Shown: positions 5,790-11,474 of the stretch, one piece after another
How positions within the stretch are numbered: position 1 is the first letter of the stretch
How the letters are laid out: each line of letters begins with the position of its first letter
IMG/VR virus record: IMGVR_UViG_3300037285_000203
Coordinates: 1 to 22,161 of that record
DNA length: 22,161 bases
Strand: one strand, 5' to 3'
Origin: a virus
Notes under the pieces: model-generated
Told to the model about the DNA's origin: nothing
What the model saw: the letters and a program-made list of their open reading frames with translations, nothing else
Databases searched by the model: none
Position numbers and translations under genes: made by a program

Positions 5790-6049
5790 ATCGTTCCTCG
5801 GCACTTCGTTAGTTGTTGTGTTGCCCCCCTCACCTCGCCAACCAAACCACAACATCGGCAAGCTACGCGACCTGTTAAGGTTTCTGCTTTAGCTTCATCA
5901 GGCGTAGTTGTTGTGGCCTGCCTATCTACTTGGGGAGCGGCGATAGGGTATGCTCGTTTTACATCTAATGTATTGAAAAGGCGGCTTATACGGTCCCTGA
6001 TACACTCGTAAGAATGCAAAAGCGAAATTATGAAACCTATGTAAACCAC
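5774..6049 (-). CDS. hypothetical protein with Cys motif
   Basis: 91 aa from a GTG at 6049 with a weak GAAAAG upstream. The N-terminus is hydrophobic (about 2-12), then a basic helix (CIRDRISRLFNTLDVKRAYP), a Thr/Gln-rich linker, and VACRCCGLVGEV near residue 65, a CxCC cluster that could be half of a zinc knuckle. It follows the structured non-coding stretch 6050-6306 and overlaps the next gene by 16 nt, suggesting coupled expression. No family recognised. The start is uncertain because of the poor ribosome-binding site, and an internal start is possible. Confidence 0.5.
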   Translation of the reverse strand: MVYIGFIISLLHSYECIRDRISRLFNTLDVKRAYPIAAPQVDRQATTTTPDEAKAETLTGRVACRCCGLVGEVRGATQQLTKCRGTICLIQ

Positions 6050-6126
6050 CTTTTCAATAAACTAAGACCCTAATCGCGCAAGCGGGTCAGTCTCGATGTA
6101 AGGAAAAATCTAAACCTTCGCTAGAG

Positions 6127-6182
6127 CATCGGATTGTTTTTGGCCTAGTTCACAAAACCATGAAATGTGAACAACTCCGATG
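6127..6182. other. nested inverted repeats in early leader region
   Basis: An outer inverted repeat CATCGGA (6127-6133) / TCCGATG (6176-6182) encloses an inner perfect one, GTTCACA (6148-6154) / TGTGAAC (6166-6172). The stretch 6050-6306 holds no convincing gene. The inner GTGAAC half-site matches the half-site of the O iterons, so this could be a binding site or an RNA structure in the leader of the 91-aa gene. Confidence 0.5.
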
Positions 6183-6253
6183 AGACAAAGCTTTCGGTAA
6201 CAAAAAACTCGTTTAACGCACTGCCCATATATGCGGCCCTACTGTTTTCACCT

Positions 6254-6279
6254 AAAAACCCTGCGACTTAGGCAGGGTT
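6254..6279 (-). terminator. intrinsic terminator after secreted-protein gene
   Basis: On the minus strand the 8-bp stem AACCCTGC / GCAGGGTT with loop CTAAGTC is followed by a short T run. It lies 28 bases after the stop of the secreted-protein gene and before the 91-aa and O genes, the place of lambda tR1. Confidence 0.75.
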
Positions 6280-6306
6280 GATATTTTGATCCACAATTAA
6301 TTATCG

Positions 6307-6621
6307 TTAGAAGTTGAAAGCCCTTTGCCAACCCACCTCAGTTAAATTGATTGTTAATTCACTGGCCGAGTTCGTCAGCTCAAAGGCTGATTCTGTTATT
6401 CGACTAATCGTTTCTACTTCGCTCACTGCAGTAACACTGAACGCATCAGATTGAACATTAACCGCCTCAATTGATGTGTGTAGTGCTGTTGCTGCTTCAA
6501 CGTTAGCTTGAGCTGAAATAGGCATAAATAGCTCTACTTGCTCAAGGGTGGGTGAAGCGATAGCAAAGGCAGAAAAAGCAATAGCGCAAACAGCGGCTAA
6601 AACTAATCGTGTTTTGTGCAT
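6307..6621 (-). CDS. small secreted protein, unknown function
   Basis: 104 aa with a clear Sec signal peptide: MHKTR, a hydrophobic core (LVLAAVCAIAFSAFAIA) and a likely cut near residue 22-23, before SPTLEQ. The mature part is about 80 residues, Ser/Thr/Ala/Glu-rich, Cys-free and predicted helical (IEAVNVQSDAF, ISRITESAFELTNSASELT). Strong ribosome-binding site: GGAG six bases before ATG. It is bracketed by hairpins at 6671-6688 and 6254-6279, so it behaves as a separate cassette within the cro operon. Periplasmic export suggests a lysogeny or host-surface role rather than replication. No family recognised. Confidence 0.75.
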   Translation of the reverse strand: MHKTRLVLAAVCAIAFSAFAIASPTLEQVELFMPISAQANVEAATALHTSIEAVNVQSDAFSVTAVSEVETISRITESAFELTNSASELTINLTEVGWQRAFNF

Positions 6622-6670
6622 GTGTAACTCCTTGGTTGTGTTGTTTAAAAAACTTCTTATCTGGCACCTG

Positions 6671-6688
6671 AAAACCGCAGTTAAGCGG
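6671..6688 (-). terminator. weak terminator-like hairpin
   Basis: On the minus strand CCGC / GCGG with loop TTAACT is followed by TTTT. It is nearly the same hairpin as T1 at 1403-1425 (CCGCARTTAAGCGG on the plus strand). It separates the 53-aa gene from the secreted-protein gene and has only four GC pairs. Confidence 0.45.
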
Positions 6689-6709
6689 CATTCAAACTGA
6701 TCTTGTTGA

Positions 6710-6871
6710 TCACATCACTTCCATTGCCCAAATCACTAGTACAGTTACAACTACAGCAATTGACTTTTCGTGTCTCTTTGCACGTTTAATCCAGGAATAT
6801 TCACTTATCTCGCATTGCTCACGACGTTTGCTACGCGGTAAATCTATTGGCTTATAACTTTGATCAAGCAT
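6710..6871 (-). CDS. small tail-anchored membrane protein
   Basis: 53 aa, MLDQSYKPIDLPRSKRREQC and onward. The first 37 residues are polar and basic; the C-terminus is a single membrane segment (SIAVVVTVLVIWAMEVM), giving a tail-anchored layout. A strong purine tract (GGGGGGAA) lies five bases before the ATG. It follows the 48-aa gene by 14 bases in the cro operon and ends at TGA 6712-6710, just before a weak terminator hairpin. Function unknown. Confidence 0.7.
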   Translation of the reverse strand: MLDQSYKPIDLPRSKRREQCEISEYSWIKRAKRHEKSIAVVVTVLVIWAMEVM

Positions 6872-6885
6872 AACGTTCCCCCCGT

Positions 6886-7032
6886 TTATCTAAATGTTAA
6901 AATTTTGCCTTTTATAACTTCGGTCCAGGCTTTCTCTGATTTAATCCATTCGTCAAATAACCAAACAAAAACTAAATTGTGAACGCCGCGCTTGTAATAG
7001 AGCCCATCAGATATGTACTGTGCGTTTTTCAT
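6886..7032 (-). CDS. small hypothetical protein downstream of cro
   Basis: 48 aa (MKNAQYISDGLYYKRGVHNL and onward), aromatic and charged, with no membrane segment. Called because its ATG overlaps the cro-like TGA (ATGA), the frame is fully open and the next gene follows closely. The middle, LVFVWLFDEWIKSEKAW, is Trp-rich and could be an amphipathic helix. No family recognised. Genes in this place are expressed early with cro and often modulate host enzymes. Confidence 0.6.
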   Translation of the reverse strand: MKNAQYISDGLYYKRGVHNLVFVWLFDEWIKSEKAWTEVIKGKILTFR

Positions 7033-7271
7033 GCTGCTTTTGACTCTGGCGGGAAAACATCAGGACGTAGTTGTTGGCGTGTAACTTTATAATTAGTAAG
7101 CTTTTCAATAGTCACTGCAAACTTTGGAGAACATCTTTTTTTGGTGGCTGCGAGCCATACATGAACAAGTTGCTGGCTAAGTTTGAACTTGCCTGCTTCT
7201 GTAACCATTTTTGCAAATTGCGTTTGATTGCCCCCTGCTATTATGTCTATGGCTCGTTCTAGGTGTGTCAT
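7029..7271 (-). CDS. cro: Cro-like repressor
   Basis: 80 aa. Short helix-turn-helix protein of the Cro/YdaS type: ERAIDIIAGGNQTQFAKMV (helices 1-2), KLSQQLVHVWLAATKKRCSP (recognition region) and KFAVTIEKLTNYKVTRQQLRPDVFP, the typical C-terminal ending. It is transcribed leftward from the operator region and divergently from the CI-like gene, the standard lambda-type switch. Cro is expected to bind the same operators and lower pRM and early transcription during lytic growth. The ribosome-binding site is weak (GAG well upstream of ATG). Confidence 0.85.
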   Translation of the reverse strand: MTHLERAIDIIAGGNQTQFAKMVTEAGKFKLSQQLVHVWLAATKKRCSPKFAVTIEKLTNYKVTRQQLRPDVFPPESKAA

Positions 7272-7308
7272 TTTGCTTTTTTCTCAAGTTGTTATTAAAC
7301 ACTAAAAA

Positions 7309-7371
7309 ACATACTTTAGTTGTTTTTTAGGTAACAAGCAAGTTTGTTTGCTATACTACAAAATAACTTGT
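7309..7371. promoter_or_regulatory. CI/Cro operator cluster with divergent promoters
   Basis: Three operator-like dyads: ACATACTTTAGTTGT (7309-7323), ACAAGCAAGTTTGT (7334-7347) and ACAAAATAACTTGT (7358-7371), consensus ACA(A)..TTGT, with centres 24 bp apart. Rightward, an extended -10 (TGC then TATACT, 7349-7357) with a poor -35 suits an activator-dependent pRM. Leftward, TTGTTA (7337-7332), 18 bases and TATGTT (7314-7309) suits pR for cro. The same operator types recur at 9035-9072. Confidence 0.7.
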
Positions 7372-7392
7372 TAAATATATGGAATTAATTTT

Positions 7393-7830
7393 ATGGGGTT
7401 GTTTTTAGTGCCGACTATTGGAAGTAGAATTACTACAGCTAGACGGAAGATGGATTTAAGCCAATTTGCTCTAGGTGAAATTGTAGGAACCACGCAGCAG
7501 GCCATTCAGAAAATTGAATCAGGCGACGTTGCACATTCAAGATATTTAGAGCCTATCTCTGCGGCATTGGGTGTTTCTTACAATTGGATTGTCAAGGGCG
7601 TTGCAAGTCCAGGCAGTGCAACTGAGTCTGAGGAATACATTATTACTGCTAGCGATGCGCTTTTAGATGCTCTAAATAGCTTTAAAGCTATAAGTCTGCA
7701 AAAGGGGGTTGATATGTCAGGGTTTGATTTTAACTTGCTTAAAGCGGCGTTTGACGTTTCTTTGAGAGGTAAATTAACAGGCGATTACGTAACCGCCGCA
7801 TTAAGATTAAGCACACTCAAAAAAGCTTAG
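7393..7830 (+). CDS. cI: CI-like phage repressor lacking peptidase domain
   Basis: 145 aa. An N-terminal XRE-type helix-turn-helix (about 8-68: IGSRITTARRKMDLSQFALGEIVGTTQQAIQKIESGDV, then SAALGVSYNWIVKG) is followed by a linker and a short helical C-terminal region. The C-terminus has no S24/LexA-type Ser-Lys peptidase motifs, so RecA-stimulated self-cleavage is not expected. A GTG at 7408 preceded by GGGG is an alternative start. It is transcribed away from cro across the operators. Its stop codon overlaps the stop of the convergent 104-aa gene, with a bidirectional hairpin across the junction. Confidence 0.85.
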   Translation: MGLFLVPTIGSRITTARRKMDLSQFALGEIVGTTQQAIQKIESGDVAHSRYLEPISAALGVSYNWIVKGVASPGSATESEEYIITASDALLDALNSFKAISLQKGVDMSGFDFNLLKAAFDVSLRGKLTGDYVTAALRLSTLKKA

Positions 7831-7844
7831 GCAGTTTTTTTGAG
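7816..7844. terminator. bidirectional AT-rich hairpin between convergent genes
   Basis: CTCAAAAAA (7816-7824) pairs with TTTTTTGAG (7836-7844), with a small GC step inside. It reads as A-tract, hairpin and T-tract on both strands, so it may terminate cI from one side and the SOS cassette from the other. The low GC content makes it leaky at best. It also encodes the C-termini of both proteins. Confidence 0.45.
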
Positions 7845-8141
7845 TTTTAGTGATAACTTAGAGCTCATATTTATAGCTTTAGCCTTTAGACATATGTACT
7901 CACCATAACTGTCTCTTGCCAAGGCATCTTCCGACTCCAAGAATGTTTTTACAACGGTCCTTAACTTACAGTTTTCTGAATACGTGATGTTCGTCACATT
8001 CTGACCAAAACTTACTACATTTGATTCTAATAAAGTATTTTTCCTATCGATAATTACAACTTTGAATTTCATTATTGAATAAATAAACATTAAAATAACG
8101 ACGATAAAAACAAATCCAGCGACTAAATATTTTGTTTCCAC
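7827..8141 (-). CDS. single-TM membrane protein of SOS cassette
   Basis: 104 aa from a GTG at 8141, three bases after the stop of the five-TM gene; GAAGGA lies about nine bases upstream. One N-terminal membrane segment (about 6-24, LVAGFVFIVVILMFIYSIM) is followed by a basic KFKVVIIDRKN and a soluble region of about 70 residues with two Cys (about 58 and 84), ending in a Lys-rich tail. Third gene of the LexA-controlled cassette and convergent with cI (3-nt overlap). Not recognised; partner of the five-TM protein, immunity protein or superinfection-exclusion factor are all possible. Confidence 0.65.
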   Translation of the reverse strand: METKYLVAGFVFIVVILMFIYSIMKFKVVIIDRKNTLLESNVVSFGQNVTNITYSENCKLRTVVKTFLESEDALARDSYGEYICLKAKAINMSSKLSLKLKKTA

Positions 8142-8144
8142 TGA

Positions 8145-8645
8145 TCATATCCTTCTTTTGAATACCGTTTTTGTCAGTACCCTTAAAACATAAACCAAAA
8201 TCACAAGGCTTAAAACCACGTTAGTGGTAGTAATGCTAGTCCTGTAAATAAATCCAACTAAATCAGTATCAAACACCGTTTTATCCAAATATCTAATGAT
8301 CTGCAAAGCTGTCATAAATAAGTAAGCGATTATTACAAACTCACTGACTCTATCGCGCAGTAAATTGCCCCGACTCAAACACCATACTACAATAACAATG
8401 AAAATAGTATTAGTAATGGAAAAGCCTAAATACCAAGCAGTATTTATTTCAAAAAGGTAATCTTCTAGATAAAAAAGTTTCTTTAATTCACTTCTATACC
8501 ACTGCTGGAATATATCAAGAATGACTACAGAAGAAATAACTACAATAAATGCGGTGACTTTTCTTACGCATGATACATAAACAATTAACGAAAAAATTAT
8601 AATTCCCAACGATAAACTTTCAATACACGTAATCAAGTCCCACAT
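8145..8645 (-). CDS. five-TM membrane protein of SOS cassette
   Basis: 166 aa with about five hydrophobic spans (near 8-26, 31-49, 72-91, 102-119 and 137-158) and a basic C-terminus (LTKTVFKRRI). Good ribosome-binding site (GAGGAAT five bases before ATG). It follows the secreted-peptide gene by 19 bases and precedes the single-TM gene by 3, so the three form one operon. No catalytic motif or known family is apparent. An inner-membrane protein co-expressed with a secreted peptide under SOS control could be an immunity, export or depolarising factor. Confidence 0.7.
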   Translation of the reverse strand: MWDLITCIESLSLGIIIFSLIVYVSCVRKVTAFIVVISSVVILDIFQQWYRSELKKLFYLEDYLFEINTAWYLGFSITNTIFIVIVVWCLSRGNLLRDRVSEFVIIAYLFMTALQIIRYLDKTVFDTDLVGFIYRTSITTTNVVLSLVILVYVLRVLTKTVFKRRI

Positions 8646-8664
8646 ACTTTATTCCTCAGTTATT

Positions 8665-8922
8665 TTATCTTTTTGGTGGTTTTGGTGGTTCAGAACCGCC
8701 TCCATTACCCAAGCTAGATGCGCCATACCCCCTTCTACTTGGTGGTTCAGACCCGCCGCCATTGCCTCTTGTAGAGAATTTGCAAAGCTTTGGAACAATC
8801 TTACAAACTAAAGTTTCATTAGACTTTTTATATCTTTTATTTTCTTCACTTGGCTTGGCTGTTACAGCACTCGTAAAAATTGTAAAAAGAAATCCAACAA
8901 ATAATAGTCCAATCAATTTCAT
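8665..8922 (-). CDS. secreted cationic Gly/Pro-rich peptide, LexA-controlled
   Basis: 85 aa. Sec signal peptide (MKLIGLLFVGFLFTIFTSAVTA, cut after residue 22), then a 63-residue basic mature part. This has a charged segment (SEENKRYKKSNE), two Cys at 40 and 47 that could form a disulphide (VCKIVPKLCK), and a C-terminal tail with a repeated NGGGSEPP module (about 53-60 and 72-79) ending in PPKPPKR. AGGAG lies eight bases before ATG. It is the first gene behind the LexA box and promoter at 8943-8995. No family recognised; bacteriocin-like peptide, cell-wall-binding protein or envelope stress factor are hypotheses. Confidence 0.7.
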   Translation of the reverse strand: MKLIGLLFVGFLFTIFTSAVTAKPSEENKRYKKSNETLVCKIVPKLCKFSTRGNGGGSEPPSRRGYGASSLGNGGGSEPPKPPKR

Positions 8923-8942
8923 GTTATTAACTCCTGTTGTGA

Positions 8943-8995
8943 CTGTAGAAATATACAGACATGGGCAATATACAGAAGTAACACAAGCGATTCAA
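8943..8995 (-). promoter_or_regulatory. SOS (LexA) box and promoter of three-gene cassette
   Basis: CTGTAGAAATATACAG at 8943-8958 is a perfect CTGT-N8-ACAG LexA box with an AT-rich centre. Immediately upstream on the minus strand are TTGAAT (8995-8990), a 17-base spacer and TATATT (8972-8967), so the start site near 8960 abuts the box. A degenerate second box (CATG-N8-ACAG, 8960-8975) overlaps the -10. This geometry should give tight LexA repression and SOS induction. Confidence 0.8.
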
Positions 8996-9028
8996 AGTCC
9001 TAGTTGTTTAATTATATCCTACATTTAC

Positions 9029-9072
9029 TTTACAACAAGTTTTATTGTGTCTATATTACATACTTTAGTTGT
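9029..9072 (+). promoter_or_regulatory. pL-like early promoter with repressor operators
   Basis: TTTACA (9029-9034), a 17-base spacer and TATATT (9052-9057) match sigma70 at 5/6 in each box. Operator-like ACAAGTTTTATTGT (9035-9048) fills the spacer, and ACATACTTTAGTTGT (9058-9072), identical to the site at 7309-7323, covers the start site, centre to centre about 24 bp. A degenerate third copy may lie at 9082-9096. This is how lambda CI represses pL. Confidence 0.8.
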
Positions 9073-9120
9073 TTTATTGAAAAACTAAAAACATGCTTTT
9101 AATTAATTAAGGAGCAAGAA

Positions 9121-9441
9121 ATGGAAATGAACACAGCGACAAAGCTATTTACATCGCTAGACATGCAGATGGGTGCGATATTTACCAACGAAGTAAGGCC
9201 AGTAATTTTGGAATTAGAGTTCGAGCGCATGGCTAACCGGTGTATGAGTAGAGGTAGTGTAGATGTAAAAGACACATCCATAAGCATATTGGCAGCAGCT
9301 AAAGATGCTGATGTTAATTGGGCTTACTACGCTATTCAATCGCTAGATCCGATGATGGCCAGGGAGAGCAAGCGCAATCTCGAGGATATTTTGCGCCCTC
9401 ACATAATTGAGTTTATTCGTCAAATTTACGGGAGTAAGTAA
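9121..9441 (+). CDS. hypothetical early protein, first gene of rightward operon
   Basis: 106 aa. AAGGAG six bases upstream supports the ATG at 9121. Soluble, mostly helical, slightly acidic protein (EVRPVILELEFERMANRCM, SRGSVDVKDTSISILAAAKDADVNWAYYAIQSLDP). It lies where lambda has N but lacks the arginine-rich N-terminus of N proteins, so an antiterminator role has no sequence support. The stop overlaps the next start (TAATG). No family recognised. Confidence 0.7.
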   Translation: MEMNTATKLFTSLDMQMGAIFTNEVRPVILELEFERMANRCMSRGSVDVKDTSISILAAAKDADVNWAYYAIQSLDPMMARESKRNLEDILRPHIIEFIRQIYGSK

Positions 9442-9674
9442 TGGCAGTTCAAAACAGTGACGGTACTTATAACCTGACCTTTGAGGTCAAAGGCATTGAC
9501 GTAAGTCTTGCAAATCGAGGACAGATTCAAGCAAGACTTTGTGGATTAAATATTAACACTCTTTTTCAGAAGCTAACAGTGGACCAAATCATTCAAGAAA
9601 TACCTGATATGTCAACGCTGATAGAAGTTTACAACAAAGCTGAGAAAGCACTTTTGGAAGCTAAAGTAGCTTAA
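9441..9674 (+). CDS. hypothetical early protein
   Basis: 77 aa. GGAG six bases before the ATG, which shares its A with the upstream TAA. The N-terminus looks like beta strands (DGTYNLTFEVKGIDVSL), followed by helices (GQIQARLCGLNINTLFQKLTVDQIIQEI; LIEVYNKAEKALLEAKVA). Soluble, single Cys. No known family. A 19-bp sequence spanning its stop codon and the next ribosome-binding site is repeated after the following gene. Confidence 0.7.
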   Translation: MAVQNSDGTYNLTFEVKGIDVSLANRGQIQARLCGLNINTLFQKLTVDQIIQEIPDMSTLIEVYNKAEKALLEAKVA

Positions 9675-9690
9675 CCACTAACAGTAAGGA
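9672..9690 (+). repeat. repeated gene-junction leader, copy 1
   Basis: TAACCACTAACAGTAAGGA contains the stop codon of the upstream gene and the AAGGA ribosome-binding site of the next. It is identical to 9966-9984. Confidence 0.8.
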
Positions 9691-9701
9691 ATAAGACAAC
9701 C

Positions 9702-9968
9702 ATGGGCAAACTACAAGAAGCAGACACGAAAAACCTTCAGCATATGCTTGGTGCTGATAGTCGTTATACGAAAAAACAATGGGGTTTTAGAAATCATTTC
9801 TCCGCTGGCGGTGATGATGTTCTTTCAATGAAGCGATTAGAAAAAGAGGGGTTTGTCAGAGAGATAAAATCAAGCCTATGTGACGATCTATATGTAGCGA
9901 CTGAAGCAGGATGTAAGCACATCGGTTTTAGTAAAAAACAGATAGCTAATGCGATGGAGCCCTACTAA
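9702..9968 (+). CDS. hypothetical protein, winged-helix-like
   Basis: 88 aa. Pattern of helix (DTKNLQHMLGA), basic segment (YTKKQWGFRNHF), helix (DDVLSMKRLEKEGFVREI) and beta wing (DDLYVATEAGCKHIGF), which resembles a small winged-helix or MarR-like fold; this is read from the sequence, not from a match. The ribosome-binding site AAGGAATAA lies in a repeated leader. It sits in the early rightward operon upstream of the recombination genes. A DNA-binding accessory role is possible. Confidence 0.65.
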   Translation: MGKLQEADTKNLQHMLGADSRYTKKQWGFRNHFSAGGDDVLSMKRLEKEGFVREIKSSLCDDLYVATEAGCKHIGFSKKQIANAMEPY

Positions 9969-9984
9969 CCACTAACAGTAAGGA
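9966..9984 (+). repeat. repeated gene-junction leader, copy 2
   Basis: Identical 19 bases to 9672-9690, again spanning a TAA stop and an AAGGA ribosome-binding site, here followed by GTGATG and the start at 9991. Confidence 0.8.
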
Positions 9985-9990
9985 GTGATG

Positions 9991-10266
9991 ATGGAAAAAT
10001 CAATTGATAGAGATGGGAAGGTTTACGATTTTGATCGGGAAGCACTTCAAGATAAGAAAGGCGGGATTGAACTATCTCAACTACGTGATGATGAAATTAT
10101 CATTGCACCAGGTTTGATATATCGAAAATCCAAAGCGAGTAAACCACGCGGTAATTTCACAGAAGTAACATGCCGTTGTGGAACCAAGTTTATGGCTAGA
10201 CCGGCTGACATTAGACGAGGATGGGGTAAAAGTTGTTCTAAGTCATGCGCTGCACAACCTAAGTAA
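9991..10266 (+). CDS. small zinc-finger protein
   Basis: 91 aa from the ATG at 9991, chosen because AGGAG lies five bases before it; GTG 9985 and ATG 9988 in the same frame are too close to that site. The N-terminal half is acidic and polar. The C-terminal half has VTCRCGTKFMARPADIRRGW then KSCSKSCAAQPK: two Cys pairs (CRC, CSKSC) around a basic stretch, like FCS-type zinc fingers. Probably a nucleic-acid-binding accessory protein of the early operon. Confidence 0.65.
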   Translation: MEKSIDRDGKVYDFDREALQDKKGGIELSQLRDDEIIIAPGLIYRKSKASKPRGNFTEVTCRCGTKFMARPADIRRGWGKSCSKSCAAQPK

Positions 10267-10269
10267 AAC

Positions 10270-10287
10270 AGCCCTAATTAAAGGGCT
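10270..10287 (+). terminator. hairpin without T-run in early operon
   Basis: AGCCCT / AGGGCT with loop AATTAA lies four bases after the zinc-finger stop codon. It lacks a T-tract, so it is more likely an attenuator, RNA-stability element or weak terminator than an efficient one. Confidence 0.35.
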
Positions 10288-10347
10288 CACCACCAACTAG
10301 CGGAGTTGTCGAGACAGACGCTAGAAGATAACAAGACGGAGTTTACC

Positions 10348-10614
10348 ATGAGTACATCAATACAGTTAATAGATAAAGTTCACGCTAAGAAACGCGAGTT
10401 TAACCGATGCAAAAAAGGTAGTGCATCAATCACAGAGAATAACGGGACGCTTTTCGTTAAATTCCTAGAGCCTGGTGCATTCGCGCCAATTATGCGAAAC
10501 ATTTTAATCGACGACAAAGCTCGTTTGCAGGCAGTGTATAACGACATTTGCGCGATTGAATTACAGTTTACTCAAGCACATGGAAGTGCGTCTTTAAGTG
10601 AGGTGACACTATGA
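10348..10614 (+). CDS. hypothetical protein upstream of Bet
   Basis: 88 aa from the ATG at 10348, preferred over the longer open frame because ACGGAG lies six bases upstream. Basic N-terminal helix (VHAKKREFNRCKKGS), then strands (GTLFVKFLEPG) and a C-terminal helix (DDKARLQAVYNDICAIELQF). The stop overlaps the bet start (ATGA), so it may be co-translated with and functionally tied to the recombination genes. No named family recognised. Confidence 0.7.
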   Translation: MSTSIQLIDKVHAKKREFNRCKKGSASITENNGTLFVKFLEPGAFAPIMRNILIDDKARLQAVYNDICAIELQFTQAHGSASLSEVTL

Positions 10615-11474
10615 GCACTGAAATCAAAAAAACTTGGACAGAAGAAAATGAATACCTAGTATCTCGCGGTATTGATGAATCAACTTGGGGCGCATTATGC
10701 AACAGCGTTTACCCAGGTGCCAAACCTGAATCAATAGTGATGGCGGTTGACTACTGCAAAGCTCGTAACCTAGACATAATGTTAAAGCCGGTTCACTTAG
10801 TACCAATGAGCATTAAGTTTAACGGTCAATCTGTCATGCGTGATGTACCAATGCCAGGTGTTGGCCTTTACCGCATACAAGCAAGCCGCAGCGGTGACTA
10901 TGCAGGGGCAGATGAACCAATTTTTGGGCCTCTCATTACTCAAGATTTTGAGGGTACTGATTTTAACAAGAACAAAATAACAGAAACTATTACTTACCCT
11001 GAGTGGTGCAAGTATACGGTTTACAAGTTAATTGGTGATCGTGTTGTAAGTTTTTCAGCAAAAGAATACTGGATAGAAAACTACGCTACCCAAAGCAAAT
11101 ATTCAAAAATGCCAAACTCAATGTGGGCAAAGCGCATTCACGGTCAACTAGCCAAATGTACTGAAGCTCAAGCATTACGCAAAGCATGGCCTGAGATTGG
11201 TCAAGAACCTTCTGCCGAAGAAATGGAAGGTAAGCACTATGTTGAGCGTGAAATTAATCCGGTCAGCAAATCTAGTGAGCCAGAGAAAAAGTCAATTGGT
11301 AAGCCTCTTTACACTCAAGAAAGATTTAATGATGAGGCCAATGAATGGGCTAACGCGATGCAAAAAGGCATATTAACGCCAGAAAAAATCATTAAAAGAA
11401 TATCAATTGAGAACGAAGTGCCAGATTTTATTCTCAAGCAAATACATGATCTTACCCAGGAGCAAACAGCATGA
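10611..11474 (+). CDS. bet: Bet/RecT-type single-strand annealing recombinase
   Basis: 287 aa, close to lambda Bet (261 aa). Hallmark blocks: YPGAKPESIVMAVDYCKARNLDIM (about 34-57), KPVHLVPMSIKFNG, MPGVGLYRIQASRSGDYAGADEP, YPEWCKYTVYKLIGDRVVSF and WAKRIHGQLAKCTEAQALRKAWP. The C-terminal tail is variable and acidic. Bet anneals complementary single strands and works with a 5'-3' exonuclease; the YqaJ-type exonuclease follows with an ATGA overlap. GAGG before the ATG supports the start. Confidence 0.92.
   Translation: MSTEIKKTWTEENEYLVSRGIDESTWGALCNSVYPGAKPESIVMAVDYCKARNLDIMLKPVHLVPMSIKFNGQSVMRDVPMPGVGLYRIQASRSGDYAGADEPIFGPLITQDFEGTDFNKNKITETITYPEWCKYTVYKLIGDRVVSFSAKEYWIENYATQSKYSKMPNSMWAKRIHGQLAKCTEAQALRKAWPEIGQEPSAEEMEGKHYVEREINPVSKSSEPEKKSIGKPLYTQERFNDEANEWANAMQKGILTPEKIIKRISIENEVPDFILKQIHDLTQEQTA

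Noticed and set aside
6064-6086. Hairpin with a GCAA tetraloop resembling a boxB/nut site
   Set aside because: The GNRA loop is on the plus strand, while the operon is transcribed from the minus strand; no N-like protein is evident.
9121-9441. First pL gene as an N-type antiterminator
   Set aside because: Size and position fit, but the arginine-rich RNA-binding N-terminus that defines N proteins is absent.
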